A stretch of 64,000 nucleotides of DNA from Streptomyces sp. CC208A (GTDB taxonomy: Bacteria; Actinomycetota; Actinomycetes; Streptomycetales; Streptomycetaceae): assembly GCF_030010625.1 (NCBI RefSeq), contig NZ_JASCXN010000025.1, positions 61,508 to 125,507 of the forward strand. The letters run 5' to 3'. Positions 18,109 to 27,158 of the stretch are shown piece by piece. Under the pieces are notes generated by a model that saw nothing but the letters and a program-made list of their open reading frames with translations, was not told where the DNA came from and made no database searches. The first letter of the stretch is position 1; each line of letters opens with the position of its first letter. The translations under genes were made by a program, and so were the position numbers.

Positions 18109-19536
18109 GTGACGCTCTCGGAACCGGGCTCCACTCCCCCGACCCCTCCGACTCCCCCGGTCCCGCTCGCCGCGCTGCTCGCCCGCCGGGAGCTGGGCCT
18201 GCGGCTGCTCACCGGCCCGGACGAGGTGGCGCTGCACTGGGTGCACACCTCGGAGATGGCCGACCCGTACCCGTACCTGCTCGGCGGCGAGCTGCTGCTG
18301 ACGGCGGGCGTGCAGCTGACGGACCCGGCGCGGTTCGTGGAGCGGGTGGTGGAGGCGGGGGCGGCGGCGCTCGGCTTCGGGGTGACGCCGGTGTACGACA
18401 CGGTGCCGGCGGAGCTGGTGGAGGCGTGCGCGCGGTACGGGCTGCCGCTGATCGAGGTGCCGCCCGAGACGCCGTTCACGGCGGTGGCGCGGGCGCTGTG
18501 GCGGCTGATGGCGGAGGCCCGCCTGTACGAGCTGCGCCGGGTGACGGAGGCCCAGCAGTCCCTCGCCACGGCCGCCGCCCGCCCGGCGCCGGTCCCGGCG
18601 GTCCTCGGCGCGCTGGCCTCCCGGCTCGGCGGCCGGGCGGTCCTCTTCGGCGCGGACGGCACCGAGTCGGCGGCGGCGGGCCGCGCGATCCCGCAGGAGG
18701 CGGCCCGGGCACTCGCGGACCTCGCCGGGATCGTCGGCCCCCGGCCGGGCGGCCCGGCCTCGGCGAGCGGCGAGGGCGGCGGGCTGCGGCTCGCGGCGTA
18801 CGCGCTCGGCGGCGGCGACGGCCTCGCCCTCGGGGTGGCCACGGAGCGGCGCGACCCCGGCGACCACACGGTCGCCGGGGTCGCGGTGGTGCTGCTCTCC
18901 CTGCTGACCGCCCCGCACCGGGCCGCCGACGTGTCGCTGCGGGACGGCGCCCTGACCCGGCTGCTGCTCGGCGCGCCCCCGGCGGAGGCGGCGGCCTCCC
19001 TCTCCCCCGGCCCGTGGACGGTGGTCCACGCCCGGGGCGGCGACGGCACCCCCTTCGCGGCGGCGACCCTGGCGGCGGCCCTGGGCACGGCCCTGGTGGA
19101 CGACGGCGAGACGGTACGGCTCCTGCTGCCGCCGGACGCGACGCCGACCGCCCGCCCCGGCTGGACGCTCGGCGTGAGCGCCCCCGCCGCCCCCGACGCC
19201 CTCCCCGCGGCGGACGCCCAGGCGGCGAGGGCGCTGCGCCGGGCGGAGGCGACCCGCACCCCCCTGGTCCGCCACCACGCGAACGGCCTCGCCGGGCTCG
19301 TCGACCCGGACGAGGCCGCCGCCCACGCGCGCGTGCTGCTCGCTCCCCTCAGCGAGCCCCAGGCCGAGACCCTCCGCACCTGGCTCTCCCTGCACGGCAG
19401 CTGGGACCGCACCGCCACCGCCCTCGGCGTCCACCGCAACACGGTCCGCCAGCGGATCGCCCGCTGCGCGGTCCTCCTCGACCGGGACCTGGACGACCCG
19501 GACGTGCGGATGGAGCTGTGGTTCGCCCTCAGGTGA
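18109..19536 (+). CDS. PucR family transcriptional regulator
   Basis: 475 residues. The N-terminal PucR domain (GLRLLTGPDEVALHWVHTSE) is followed by a GGDEF-like middle region and a C-terminal HTH_30 helix-turn-helix (TATALGVHRNTVRQRIARC). Regulators of this type control purine or amino-acid catabolism. Divergence from the ureohydrolase and TPP-enzyme genes makes it their probable regulator. I chose GTG at 18109 because GAAGGG lies 9 bases upstream; ATG at 18088 is the alternative. Confidence 0.88.
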   Translation: MTLSEPGSTPPTPPTPPVPLAALLARRELGLRLLTGPDEVALHWVHTSEMADPYPYLLGGELLLTAGVQLTDPARFVERVVEAGAAALGFGVTPVYDTVPAELVEACARYGLPLIEVPPETPFTAVARALWRLMAEARLYELRRVTEAQQSLATAAARPAPVPAVLGALASRLGGRAVLFGADGTESAAAGRAIPQEAARALADLAGIVGPRPGGPASASGEGGGLRLAAYALGGGDGLALGVATERRDPGDHTVAGVAVVLLSLLTAPHRAADVSLRDGALTRLLLGAPPAEAAASLSPGPWTVVHARGGDGTPFAAATLAAALGTALVDDGETVRLLLPPDATPTARPGWTLGVSAPAAPDALPAADAQAARALRRAEATRTPLVRHHANGLAGLVDPDEAAAHARVLLAPLSEPQAETLRTWLSLHGSWDRTATALGVHRNTVRQRIARCAVLLDRDLDDPDVRMELWFALR

Positions 19537-19543
19537 GGACGGG

Positions 19544-20149
19544 TCAGTACAGCTTGTTGACGGCGGTCTTCGTCGTGGTGCGGAAGGCGGTCAGCGGGGC
19601 GTCCTTCAGGTCGCCCATCTGGCCCCAGCGGACGAGGGTGACGGTGCGGCCGTCGCGGCCGACGGAGAAGAGGTGGATGTCGGTGTTGCCGATCTGCGTG
19701 TCGGCGGTGTCCAGGCTGTAGACCCAGGCGCCCTCCTCGACGGCGAGCTTGCCGTGGTAGGCGCTGACGGCCTTCAGGCCCGGGTTCTGCCGCTCAAGGA
19801 GGGGGCCGCAGCCGGCGAGGGCCTTGCGGAGGGTGTCGACCAGCTTCACGGCGTCGGCCTCGGTGCGGGCGACGGTGGTGACCTGGACGCCGTTGGTGTC
19901 GAGCTCGGTGTGGAACTCGCGGTAGCGGGTGTTCTGCGCCGGGATCTTGTACGGGGCGCAGAGGACGCCGCCGTTCTCCGGGACGCCGGTGAAGATCCGG
20001 GTGGCGGTCCACGGCGTCGACGACGGCGGCATCTGGGAGGCGGCGAGGAAGGCCGGCTGGGCGGCGGCCTGCGCCGGGGCCGTGGCGAGGGCCGCGAGGC
20101 CCAGGGCGGCAGCGGCGGCGGTGGCGAGTGCGGTGCGGAGCTTGTTCAT
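19544..20149 (-). CDS. Secreted protein of unknown function
   Basis: 201 residues with an obvious Sec signal peptide (NKLRTALATAAAAALGLAAL, cut after AQA). The mature part has FLAASQMPPSSTPWTA and a C-terminal DAPLTAFRTTTKTAV, with two cysteines. It resembles the PknH/sensor-like secreted proteins of Streptomyces, but I cannot name a function. Convergent with the PucR gene with only seven bases between stops. Confidence 0.82.
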   Translation of the reverse strand: MNKLRTALATAAAAALGLAALATAPAQAAAQPAFLAASQMPPSSTPWTATRIFTGVPENGGVLCAPYKIPAQNTRYREFHTELDTNGVQVTTVARTEADAVKLVDTLRKALAGCGPLLERQNPGLKAVSAYHGKLAVEEGAWVYSLDTADTQIGNTDIHLFSVGRDGRTVTLVRWGQMGDLKDAPLTAFRTTTKTAVNKLY

Positions 20150-20313
20150 GGTGGTGGATCCCCCGTCGGGTCGTTCGGTCAGTGCTCGACCAGCGTCGGG
20201 GCCGGCGCCCGCCGTCCGCAACGGTGACGCGCCCACCATCCGTCCCGGAACCATTCCACCCCCGCTGACGTGCAGGGATGTGAAGGGTGGGACGCAGGGT
20301 CGAGGGGGATGGA

Positions 20314-21528
20314 ATGCCGAAGGACGCCGCCGTCGAGGAGTTCGCGCGGCTCGTGCGCGCGCTGAAGGCGCGGGACGGGAGGAGTTACGAGGCGCTGGGC
20401 CGGCGCCTGAGCGTCAGCGCGTCCACCCTCCACCGCTACTGCTCCGGCGCGACCGTCCCGGAGGAGTTCGCCGTGGTCGACCGCCTCGCCCTGCTGTGCG
20501 GGGCGGACGAGGAGGAGCGGCGGGCCCTGGAGGCGGCCTGGACCCGAGCGGACGGCGCCCGCCGCCCTCCGGCACCGGAGCCCGGCGGGGAGCCGGCGCC
20601 CGCGCCCGGCCCGAAGTCGGCGCCCGAACCCGGCGCGGCGCCCGCGCCCGGTCCGGAGCCGGAGCCGGCTCAGGAGCCCGCGCCGGTCCCGGAGGCGGCG
20701 CCCGAGCCCGAGCCGGTAACCGAGCTGGCACCCGTGCACGCGCGCGTGCCGGGCCTCCCGTCCGAGCGGCGGCGGCGCCGGTGGGGGTGGGCGGGCGTGG
20801 TCGGAGGGGCGCTGGCGGTCGTGGTGACGATGACGCTCGGAGCCGTACTCCTGCCCGGAAAGAGCCGGGAGGGGGCCGCCGAACCACCGGCGCCGCTGAC
20901 GTGGACGGTCGCCTCGCACATCTGGAAGAACGGGTGTGGGCACACCTACCTCGTGGAGCGGACGCCCCCTCCCCCGCCGGAGGCGGCCGACGCGCGGAGC
21001 TGGGCGGCGGCGCAGGGGGCCGTGGACGGCGGGGAGACGCTGGTGCGGGTGTCGGTGCAGGGGAAGGGCGCGGCGGCGGTGGTGCTCCAGGCGCTGCACG
21101 TGCGGGTGGTGGAGCGGGGCGCGCCGCTGCCGTGGGCGGCGTACCGGACGGACGACGGGTGCGGCGGGGCGGTGACGCCGCGCAGTTTCGAGGTGGACCT
21201 GGACCGGCCGCGGCCGGTGGCGCGGGCGCTGGACGGGTACGACGCCTCCGGACAGGAGGGGCGGACGATCCCGGCGGTCTCCTTCCCGTACGCGGTCACC
21301 GCCGCCGAGCCGGAGGAGCTGCTGGTGTCGGCGCGGACGGCGGGCTGCGACTGCCGCTGGTACCTGGAGCTGGAGTGGAGCTCGGAGGGGCACCGGGGCA
21401 CGGTGCGGATCGGGGACGAGGACGGGGAACCCTTTCGGACGAGCGGGGCGAAGGGGCGGGCGGTGTACGGGTACGACTCCGGGGGACGGGCCTGGATCAC
21501 AGGCCCGGAGTCTGGACAGGGCGGGTGA
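20314..21528 (+). CDS. HTH-transmembrane-extracytoplasmic domain protein
   Basis: 404 residues in four parts. Residues ~5-70 are an XRE-like helix-turn-helix (YEALGRRLSVSASTLHRYCS). Residues ~88-145 are a Pro/Ala/Glu-rich low-complexity linker. One membrane helix (AGVVGGALAVVVTMTLGAVL) lies near residues 163-182. The C-terminal ~220 residues face outside and contain cysteines, including a CDC pair. The layout suggests a membrane-tethered regulator sensing an external or cell-wall signal. The start ATG has GAGGGGGA upstream; an ATG nine codons earlier does not. Confidence 0.85.
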   Translation: MPKDAAVEEFARLVRALKARDGRSYEALGRRLSVSASTLHRYCSGATVPEEFAVVDRLALLCGADEEERRALEAAWTRADGARRPPAPEPGGEPAPAPGPKSAPEPGAAPAPGPEPEPAQEPAPVPEAAPEPEPVTELAPVHARVPGLPSERRRRRWGWAGVVGGALAVVVTMTLGAVLLPGKSREGAAEPPAPLTWTVASHIWKNGCGHTYLVERTPPPPPEAADARSWAAAQGAVDGGETLVRVSVQGKGAAAVVLQALHVRVVERGAPLPWAAYRTDDGCGGAVTPRSFEVDLDRPRPVARALDGYDASGQEGRTIPAVSFPYAVTAAEPEELLVSARTAGCDCRWYLELEWSSEGHRGTVRIGDEDGEPFRTSGAKGRAVYGYDSGGRAWITGPESGQGG

Positions 21529-21555
21529 CCGCTGGGTAACTTCGACCCGGACAGG

Positions 21556-21573
21556 GCTGAGCAAGCGCTTAGA
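21556..21573. promoter_or_regulatory. TetR-type palindrome upstream of acyl-CoA dehydrogenase
   Basis: Core AAGCGCTT (21563-21570) flanked by GAGC and AGAC. This resembles operators of TetR regulators that control acyl-CoA catabolic genes. It lies about 75 bp upstream of the dehydrogenase start and differs from the TTAACG sites of the carboxylase operon. Confidence 0.45.
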
Positions 21574-21644
21574 CAACTGGCAGCAGACACCCGGCAGCAG
21601 ACGACCGACAGTCGGACGACCGGCAGCGACGAAGGAGGCGGCTC

Positions 21645-22802
21645 GTGCGCCGTACCGTATTCAACGAGGACCACGAGGCGTTCCGGGAGACCATCCGGGC
21701 CTTCATCGAGGCCGAGGTCGTGCCCGTCTACGACGAGTGGTTCGCGGCCGGCCAGGCGCCGCGCGACTTCTACTACAAGCTCGGCGAGCTGGGCATCTTC
21801 GGCATCAACGTGCCGGAGGAGTTCGGCGGCGCCGGTCTCGACACCCACAAGTTCGAGGCCGTCCTGTACGAGGAGACCTCCCGCGCCGGCGTGCAGTTCG
21901 GCGGCTCCGGCGTGCACGTGCTGCTCGCCCTGCCGTACATCAAGATGCTCGCCACCCAGGACCAGAAGAAGCGCTACCTGCCGAAGTTCGTCTCCGGCGA
22001 GGAGATGTGGGCCCTGGCGATGACCGAGCCGGGCACCGGCTCCGACGTCGCGGGCATGAAGACCACCGCCAAGCTCTCCGAGGACGGCACCCACTACGTC
22101 CTCAACGGCGCCAAGACCTTCATCACCGGCGGCGTCCACGCCGACCGCGTGATCGTCTGCGCCCGCACCTCCGCCCCGTCCGAGGACGACCGCCGCTTCG
22201 GCATCTCGCTCTTCGCCGTCGACACCAAGTCCGAGGGCTACTCCATCGGCCGCAAGCTCGACAAGCTCGGCCTGAAGACCTCCGACACCGCCGAGCTCGC
22301 CTTCGTCGACGTCAAGGTCCCCGTCGAGGACCTCCTCGGCGAGGAGGGCAAGGGCTTCTCCTACCTCGGCCACAACCTCGCCTCCGAGCGCTGGGGCATC
22401 GCCTTCGGCGCCTACGCGCAGGCCAAGGCCGCGGTCCGGTTCGCCAAGCAGTACGTGCAGGAGCGCACCGTCTTCGGCAAGCCGGTCGCGCACTTCCAGA
22501 ACACCAAGTTCGAGCTGGCCGCCTGCCAGGCCGAGGTGGACGCCGCCGAGGCCGTCGCCGACCGCGCCCTGGAGGCCCTGGACGCGGGCGAGCTGACCCC
22601 GGCCGAGGCCGCCTCCGCCAAGCTCTTCTGCACCGAGGTCGCGCACCGCGTCATCGACCGCTGCCTCCAGCTGCACGGCGGCTACGGCTACATGAACGAG
22701 TACCCGATCGCCCGCCTGTACGCCGACAACCGCGTCAACCGCATCTACGGCGGCACCAGCGAGATCATGAAGTCGATCATCGCGAAGTCGATGGGCCTCT
22801 AA
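21645..22802 (+). CDS. Acyl-CoA dehydrogenase
   Basis: 385 residues starting at GTG with GGAGG 6 bases upstream. Signatures are present: ALAMTEPGTGSDVAGM (FAD/substrate loop), LHGGYGYMNEYPIARLYAD and RIYGGTSEIMKSI at the C-terminus. The ARLYADNRVNRIYGGTSEI segment is typical of medium/long-chain and long-chain (LCAD-like) members. It oxidises an acyl-CoA to the enoyl-CoA with FAD. The next gene is an acyl-CoA thioesterase that begins directly at the stop codon. Confidence 0.93.
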   Translation: MRRTVFNEDHEAFRETIRAFIEAEVVPVYDEWFAAGQAPRDFYYKLGELGIFGINVPEEFGGAGLDTHKFEAVLYEETSRAGVQFGGSGVHVLLALPYIKMLATQDQKKRYLPKFVSGEEMWALAMTEPGTGSDVAGMKTTAKLSEDGTHYVLNGAKTFITGGVHADRVIVCARTSAPSEDDRRFGISLFAVDTKSEGYSIGRKLDKLGLKTSDTAELAFVDVKVPVEDLLGEEGKGFSYLGHNLASERWGIAFGAYAQAKAAVRFAKQYVQERTVFGKPVAHFQNTKFELAACQAEVDAAEAVADRALEALDAGELTPAEAASAKLFCTEVAHRVIDRCLQLHGGYGYMNEYPIARLYADNRVNRIYGGTSEIMKSIIAKSMGL

Positions 22803-23675
22803 GTGCCCGAAGCGCACTCCGCACTGGATGACCTGCTCGCCCTGCTCGACCTGGAGCGGATCGAGCAGGACATCTTCCGGGGCGAGTCCCGGTCCGCGAT
22901 CGTCCCCCGCGTCTTCGGCGGCCAGGTGGCCGCCCAGGCGCTGGTGGCCGCGGGCCGGACCGTCCCCGGTGACAGGCTCGCCCACTCGCTCCACGCGTAC
23001 TTCCTGGTGCCCGGCGACCCGGGCGCGCCGATCGTCTACGAGGTCGACCGGATCCGGGACGGCCGCTCCTTCACCACCCGCCGGGTGGTGGCGATCCAGC
23101 ACGGGCAGCCGATCTTCCACCTCTCCGCCTCCTTCCAGGCGTACGAGGAGGGGCTCGACCACCAGGCCGACATGCCGGCCGCACCCGACCCGGAGTCGCT
23201 GCCGACCGCCGAGGAGATGCTGCCCCGGCACCTCCCGGAGCACATCGCCCGGCGCCTGATCGAGGCCCGCGCGGCCGTCGACCTGCGGTACGCCGAGGCT
23301 CCGCCGTGGGGTTCCGTCGGGGAGCCGCGCGAGCCGCGCTCGCAGGTGTGGTTCCGCACCAACGGCAAACTCGCCGACGACCCGCTGCTGCACGTCGTGC
23401 TCGCCACGTACGTCTCCGACATGACGCTGCTCGACTCGGTGCTGCTCGCCCACGGGCGGGGCGGCTGGGCCGTCGGGGACGTGGTCGGCGCCTCGCTCGA
23501 CCACGCCATGTGGTTCCACCGCCCCTTCCGGGCCGACGAGTGGCTCCTGTACGACCAGGAGTCCCCGTCCTCCTCCGGCGGCCGCGGCCTCGGCCAGGCC
23601 CGGATCTGGACCCAGGACAGCCGGCTCGCGATCTCCGTCATCCAGGAGGGCGTGGTCCGCGTCCCGCGCGGCTGA
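22803..23675 (+). CDS. Acyl-CoA thioesterase II (TesB family)
   Basis: 290 residues, double hot-dog fold. GTG start immediately after the dehydrogenase stop (TAAGTG), so the two are co-translated. Family features are visible: RVFGGQVAAQALVAAGRTV in the first repeat and SLDHAMWFHRPFRADEWLLY near the C-terminus, with the conserved Asp of the second repeat. It hydrolyses acyl-CoA to free acid and CoA. Confidence 0.92.
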   Translation: MPEAHSALDDLLALLDLERIEQDIFRGESRSAIVPRVFGGQVAAQALVAAGRTVPGDRLAHSLHAYFLVPGDPGAPIVYEVDRIRDGRSFTTRRVVAIQHGQPIFHLSASFQAYEEGLDHQADMPAAPDPESLPTAEEMLPRHLPEHIARRLIEARAAVDLRYAEAPPWGSVGEPREPRSQVWFRTNGKLADDPLLHVVLATYVSDMTLLDSVLLAHGRGGWAVGDVVGASLDHAMWFHRPFRADEWLLYDQESPSSSGGRGLGQARIWTQDSRLAISVIQEGVVRVPRG

Positions 23676-23677
23676 GG

Positions 23678-24475
23678 TCAGCCCGTACAGCCGAGGCCGG
23701 CCGCGGCCAGCAGGTACGCCGTCACCGGCTCGTAGAAGCGCGGGTCGACGACGTGGTCGTCGAGCGGGACCGCGACCTTCAGCGTCCCCTCCGCCTCGGC
23801 GAGGAAGAGCGCCGGGTCGTTGCAGTCCGCGTAGCCGACGGAGTCGATCCCGCGCTGCGCGGCGCGCCCGGCCCAGCCGTGGTCGGCGACGACGAGGTCC
23901 GGCGCGGGCTCGCCGAGCAGCCGGAGCCCGTCGAGGATCGCGTTCATCGGCTCCGGCGAGTGCGTGTGCCAGAGGCTCGCGCCCCGCTCGAACACGGCGA
24001 CGTCCGCGAACTGCACGACGTACCCCTCGTCGGCGGTCAGCCCGCCCGGGATCCGCACGATGTCGCAGCCCTGCGCCCGGAGCGCGGCGGCGACCCGGCT
24101 GTGCGCGTCGATCAGCGAACCGGGGTGCCCGGTCGCGAACAGCACCCGCTCCCGCCCGGCCGCCGCCTGCTTCAGCCGCTCCGCCATCCGGTCGAGGGCG
24201 TCGACGGTCAGCTCGGGGTCGATGGTGTCCTGCCCGGCCCGGTGCGCGGGATCGTCGACGACCCCGCACCGCTCGGCCATCACCGCCAGCACGTCCTGCT
24301 CGTCCGCCCACCGGTCGCCGAGTTCGAGCCCGAGCCAGTAGTACCGGTCGCCGTTGGCGAGCTTCCGGTAGTGGTCCAGGTTGTTCTCGCGGGGCGTGGC
24401 CACGTCCCCCGCGATCCGGCTGCGGAGGAGGTGCTCGACGAGGGCGTCACGGCTGAGTATCGGCATGGGGCTCAT
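23678..24475 (-). CDS. Conserved actinobacterial protein, annotated in relatives as a phosphatase
   Basis: 265 residues with no obvious membrane segment. Conserved-looking stretches are VLFATGHPGSLID, VRIPGGLTADEGYVVQ, WHTHSPEPMNAILDG and LVVADHGWAGRAAQ; the clustered His/Asp residues suggest a metal enzyme. Orthologs at this position in Streptomyces are, as I recall, labelled phosphatase; I cannot confirm it from motifs. Convergent with the thioesterase (two bases apart). ATG at 24475 is taken; ATG at 24466 is equally possible. Confidence 0.7.
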   Translation of the reverse strand: MSPMPILSRDALVEHLLRSRIAGDVATPRENNLDHYRKLANGDRYYWLGLELGDRWADEQDVLAVMAERCGVVDDPAHRAGQDTIDPELTVDALDRMAERLKQAAAGRERVLFATGHPGSLIDAHSRVAAALRAQGCDIVRIPGGLTADEGYVVQFADVAVFERGASLWHTHSPEPMNAILDGLRLLGEPAPDLVVADHGWAGRAAQRGIDSVGYADCNDPALFLAEAEGTLKVAVPLDDHVVDPRFYEPVTAYLLAAAGLGCTG

Positions 24476-24509
24476 TCTGCCGGGCCCGGGGTGCCGAGGG
24501 AGGGGTGTC

Positions 24510-25136
24510 TCAGGAGAGGTGTCCCGGGAGGGGTGCCTCGGAGGCCAGGGCGCCCAGGGCGCCGTGGGCCAGGTTCCTCAGCAGGCGTTCCATCTCGGTG
24601 CGGCCCAGGGGGGCGCCGAGGTGGGGGGTGGAGTTGAGGAGGCCGAAGACGGCGTGGACGGCGGCCCGGACCTCCGGTTCGGCGGCTTCCGGGTGCAGTT
24701 CCCGGACCACGGAGACCCACAGTTCGACGTACTGGCGCTGGAGCTGGCGGACCCGCTTGCGGTCCTCGTCCTTGAGGCGGTCGAGCTCGCGGTCGTGGAG
24801 GGTGATGAGCGGGCGGTCGTCCAGGGCGAAGTCGATGTGGCCGTCGATGAGGGAGCCGAGCAGGGCCCTCGGGTCACCGTCGGACTCGGCGGCCCGCAGC
24901 CGTCCGCCGTCGAGGAGCCGCTCGCTGATGCCGACGAGGAGCTCCGCGAGCATCGCGTCCTTGCCGGGGAAGTGGCGGTAGAGGCCGGGGCCGCTGATGC
25001 CGACGGCGGCTCCTATCTCGTCCACGCCCACGCCGTGGAACCCGCGCTCGGCGAAGAGGCGCGCGGCCTCCCTGAGAATCTGCTCGCGACGCGTCGAGGC
25101 ATCGGTTCTGCCGAAAGCGGTCGGGGTCGTGGCCAT
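24510..25136 (-). CDS. TetR/AcrR family regulator, in frame with the upstream TnpB-related ORF
   Basis: 208 residues from ATG 25136. The N-terminal TetR HTH is textbook (ILREAARLFAERGFHGVGVD then GISGPGLYRHFPGKDAM), followed by a helical ligand domain. Its place beside acyl-CoA dehydrogenases and the carboxylase operon suggests it senses an acyl-CoA and represses leucine or fatty-acid catabolism via the TTAACG-type palindromes at 27550-27595. A -10-like TAGAAT (minus strand, 25144-25149) just before the start could give a nearly leaderless transcript. There is no stop codon between the TnpB-related frame and this gene, so an 882-residue fusion starting at 27158 is also encoded. Confidence 0.87.
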   Translation of the reverse strand: MATTPTAFGRTDASTRREQILREAARLFAERGFHGVGVDEIGAAVGISGPGLYRHFPGKDAMLAELLVGISERLLDGGRLRAAESDGDPRALLGSLIDGHIDFALDDRPLITLHDRELDRLKDEDRKRVRQLQRQYVELWVSVVRELHPEAAEPEVRAAVHAVFGLLNSTPHLGAPLGRTEMERLLRNLAHGALGALASEAPLPGHLS

Positions 25137-27158
25137 GGATTCGATTCTAAGACTCGTCCCGTCCGCCCGAAGGGCGGGCTGCGGGCTGCGGCCGGGACGG
25201 TGACCTGGCTTTCCGGCGTGGTCGCGCGGGCGTGACTCATCCGGGATCGCTCGGTGCCGTCGTCCGGCGGTTCGGGGAGCAGAGGTCTCACGGCGTCGCC
25301 GTGACACTGCCACGTGACCCGCCCGCCGGAGCGGTGTCGGGCCCGGTGTGGTTGACTCCCGCAGCGCTTCTTCCAGCGCTTGCGCGTAGGTGATCTGAGC
25401 GTTCCTGGAAGCGTCGGTGTCCAGGAACGCGGTCTTCGGGTCGTCCACGTCGTGGAAGCGGACGAAGGTGGCCAGGGCGGCGGATACGAGGTCGCGCTTG
25501 CCGACGAGGCCGCAGGCGGAGCACTTGTGCTCTCGGTCACGCAGGGCCTTGTTGACGCGCGCCCCGCACAGGCAATGCTGGGACAGTGCCGTCGACCGGG
25601 TGGAGACCCTCACGAGACTGCCCCCGGCCGCCTCACATTCTGCCGCGAGCGCGGAGATCAGCATGCCGGGTGTGGCCTGAGGGAGACGCCTACCCCACAG
25701 CCGGTACCAGGTGCGGATGTCGCAGTCCTCGACCACGAGCACAGGACCATGGGCGGCAATGATCTCTCGAGCCACTCGGCGGGCTCGATGGCGGCGGCGC
25801 TCAGCGATCGAGGCAGCATGCTCGGCTTGACGGGCGCGCTGCTCACGGTAGTTGGCGGAGAGCCGGTCACAGCGGAACGCTTGCTTCGGTACCCCATCCG
25901 TACGGGCTTCCCGGGCGCCACCGGGAACGATCACCGTCTTGGGCGGGAGTGCTTTGTCGGCGCGCCGAGCGGCACGCACGGCCTGCTTCTTCGACAACCT
26001 GTACTGCGCTGCGTTCGTCGCCCGGCGGGAACGCTCCAGCGCCCTGGCACGGTCCCGCCGCTTCTTCGCTTCCTTCTCCAGCCAAGCGCGTTCGGTTTCA
26101 GTGAGCGTGATCTCGGTGGAGACAGGCGTACCGGTGGCGGGGTCGGCGGGGAAGGAGACGATCGAGAGATTGGAGACGTTGGCGTCCACACCGCCGACGC
26201 GGTCGAGCTGGGCGGAGCGCTCACGCATGGCCCGTACGGTCGGAGACGAGTATCCCGGGCCGAGAATCATGAGGTGTGCCTCGTAGACCCAGCCGCCCGG
26301 AGCGGATGCCTTCCGGCGGCGCACGAGATCCACCTTGTGCCAGCGGCCGGAATCTCCGAGGAAATGCCGCACTCGTGCCCACTGACCAGGCTGCTGGGGG
26401 ATACGGACGGGGAGTACAAGGTCACCGCGCTTGCCGGTGGGACCGCCGGTGAACACCACGGCGAGTGGGCCGGCATGGTCCCACCACGTCGCCTTGCGCA
26501 TGCTCATCACGCCCGAGGCCGTCACCTTCCCCGACGGCACCCGCCCCTCGGGCGCAGTGGGCTTCGGCATCCGCCGCGGCTGCGCCAGCGGGTGCCGACC
26601 ACCGTCGGTGTAAGCCATGGAGTGACCGGTCAAGGTGCCGACGAGGCGGAAGGTCTCCCACTTGTTGGCAGTGGTGTGCGAGCGGGCACGTCCGGGGATG
26701 CGGGTGAAGTCGTACCAGTTGCCGACCTTGGGGCAGCCGGACCGGCGGCCGGTCGAATCGGGAAACAGGTGGAGGGAGACTCCGTTCCACACTTCGTCGG
26801 CGATATGCATGGCCAGGGCCTTGGAGGCGTGGTGCTTGAGGTGTCCGGAGGATTCGAGATGCTTGTACGCACAGCGTTCCAGCCCCTCACGGGACAGGCC
26901 CAGGCGCTGCCGCACCGCCTTCGCCCCCTGCGCCTCCCGCTCACGCCTCGCGATCCGACAGGCGCCCACCTTGGCGTATGCGTCACGCTGGACGGCCCGC
27001 TTGATCGACCACATCGCCCTGTACAAGCGGCTCAGACGGGCGAGATCGGCAGGATCGGTGACGGCCAGGGGCAGCACCATGACCGACACGATCCCGTCGC
27101 CGGGCTTCGTCCACTTCGGAACTCTGCCCTTACCACGAGACCTGCGGGTATTCCCCAT
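25137..27158 (-). CDS. TnpB-related RuvC nuclease (IS200/IS605 accessory), no stop of its own
   Basis: 674 codons from ATG 27158, chosen because AAGGAGGTGAT (27163-27173) is an ideal ribosome site. The RuvC triad looks intact: D325 in GGVDANVSN, E477 in LVVEDCDIRTW, D556 in GKRDLVSAALATF. A zinc ribbon lies before D556 (CLCG...CSACG, a CxC/CxxC variant). The ~320 residues before the first aspartate make it larger than standard ~400-residue TnpB. TnpB proteins are RNA-guided nucleases whose omega-RNA comes from the 3' end of the gene and the right end of the element. There is no TnpA. The frame continues into the TetR gene. Confidence 0.85.

Noticed and set aside
25137..27158. Cas12 or nuclease-dead TldR-type repressor
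   Set aside because: No CRISPR array is present, and the three RuvC acidic residues appear intact, so neither label fits.
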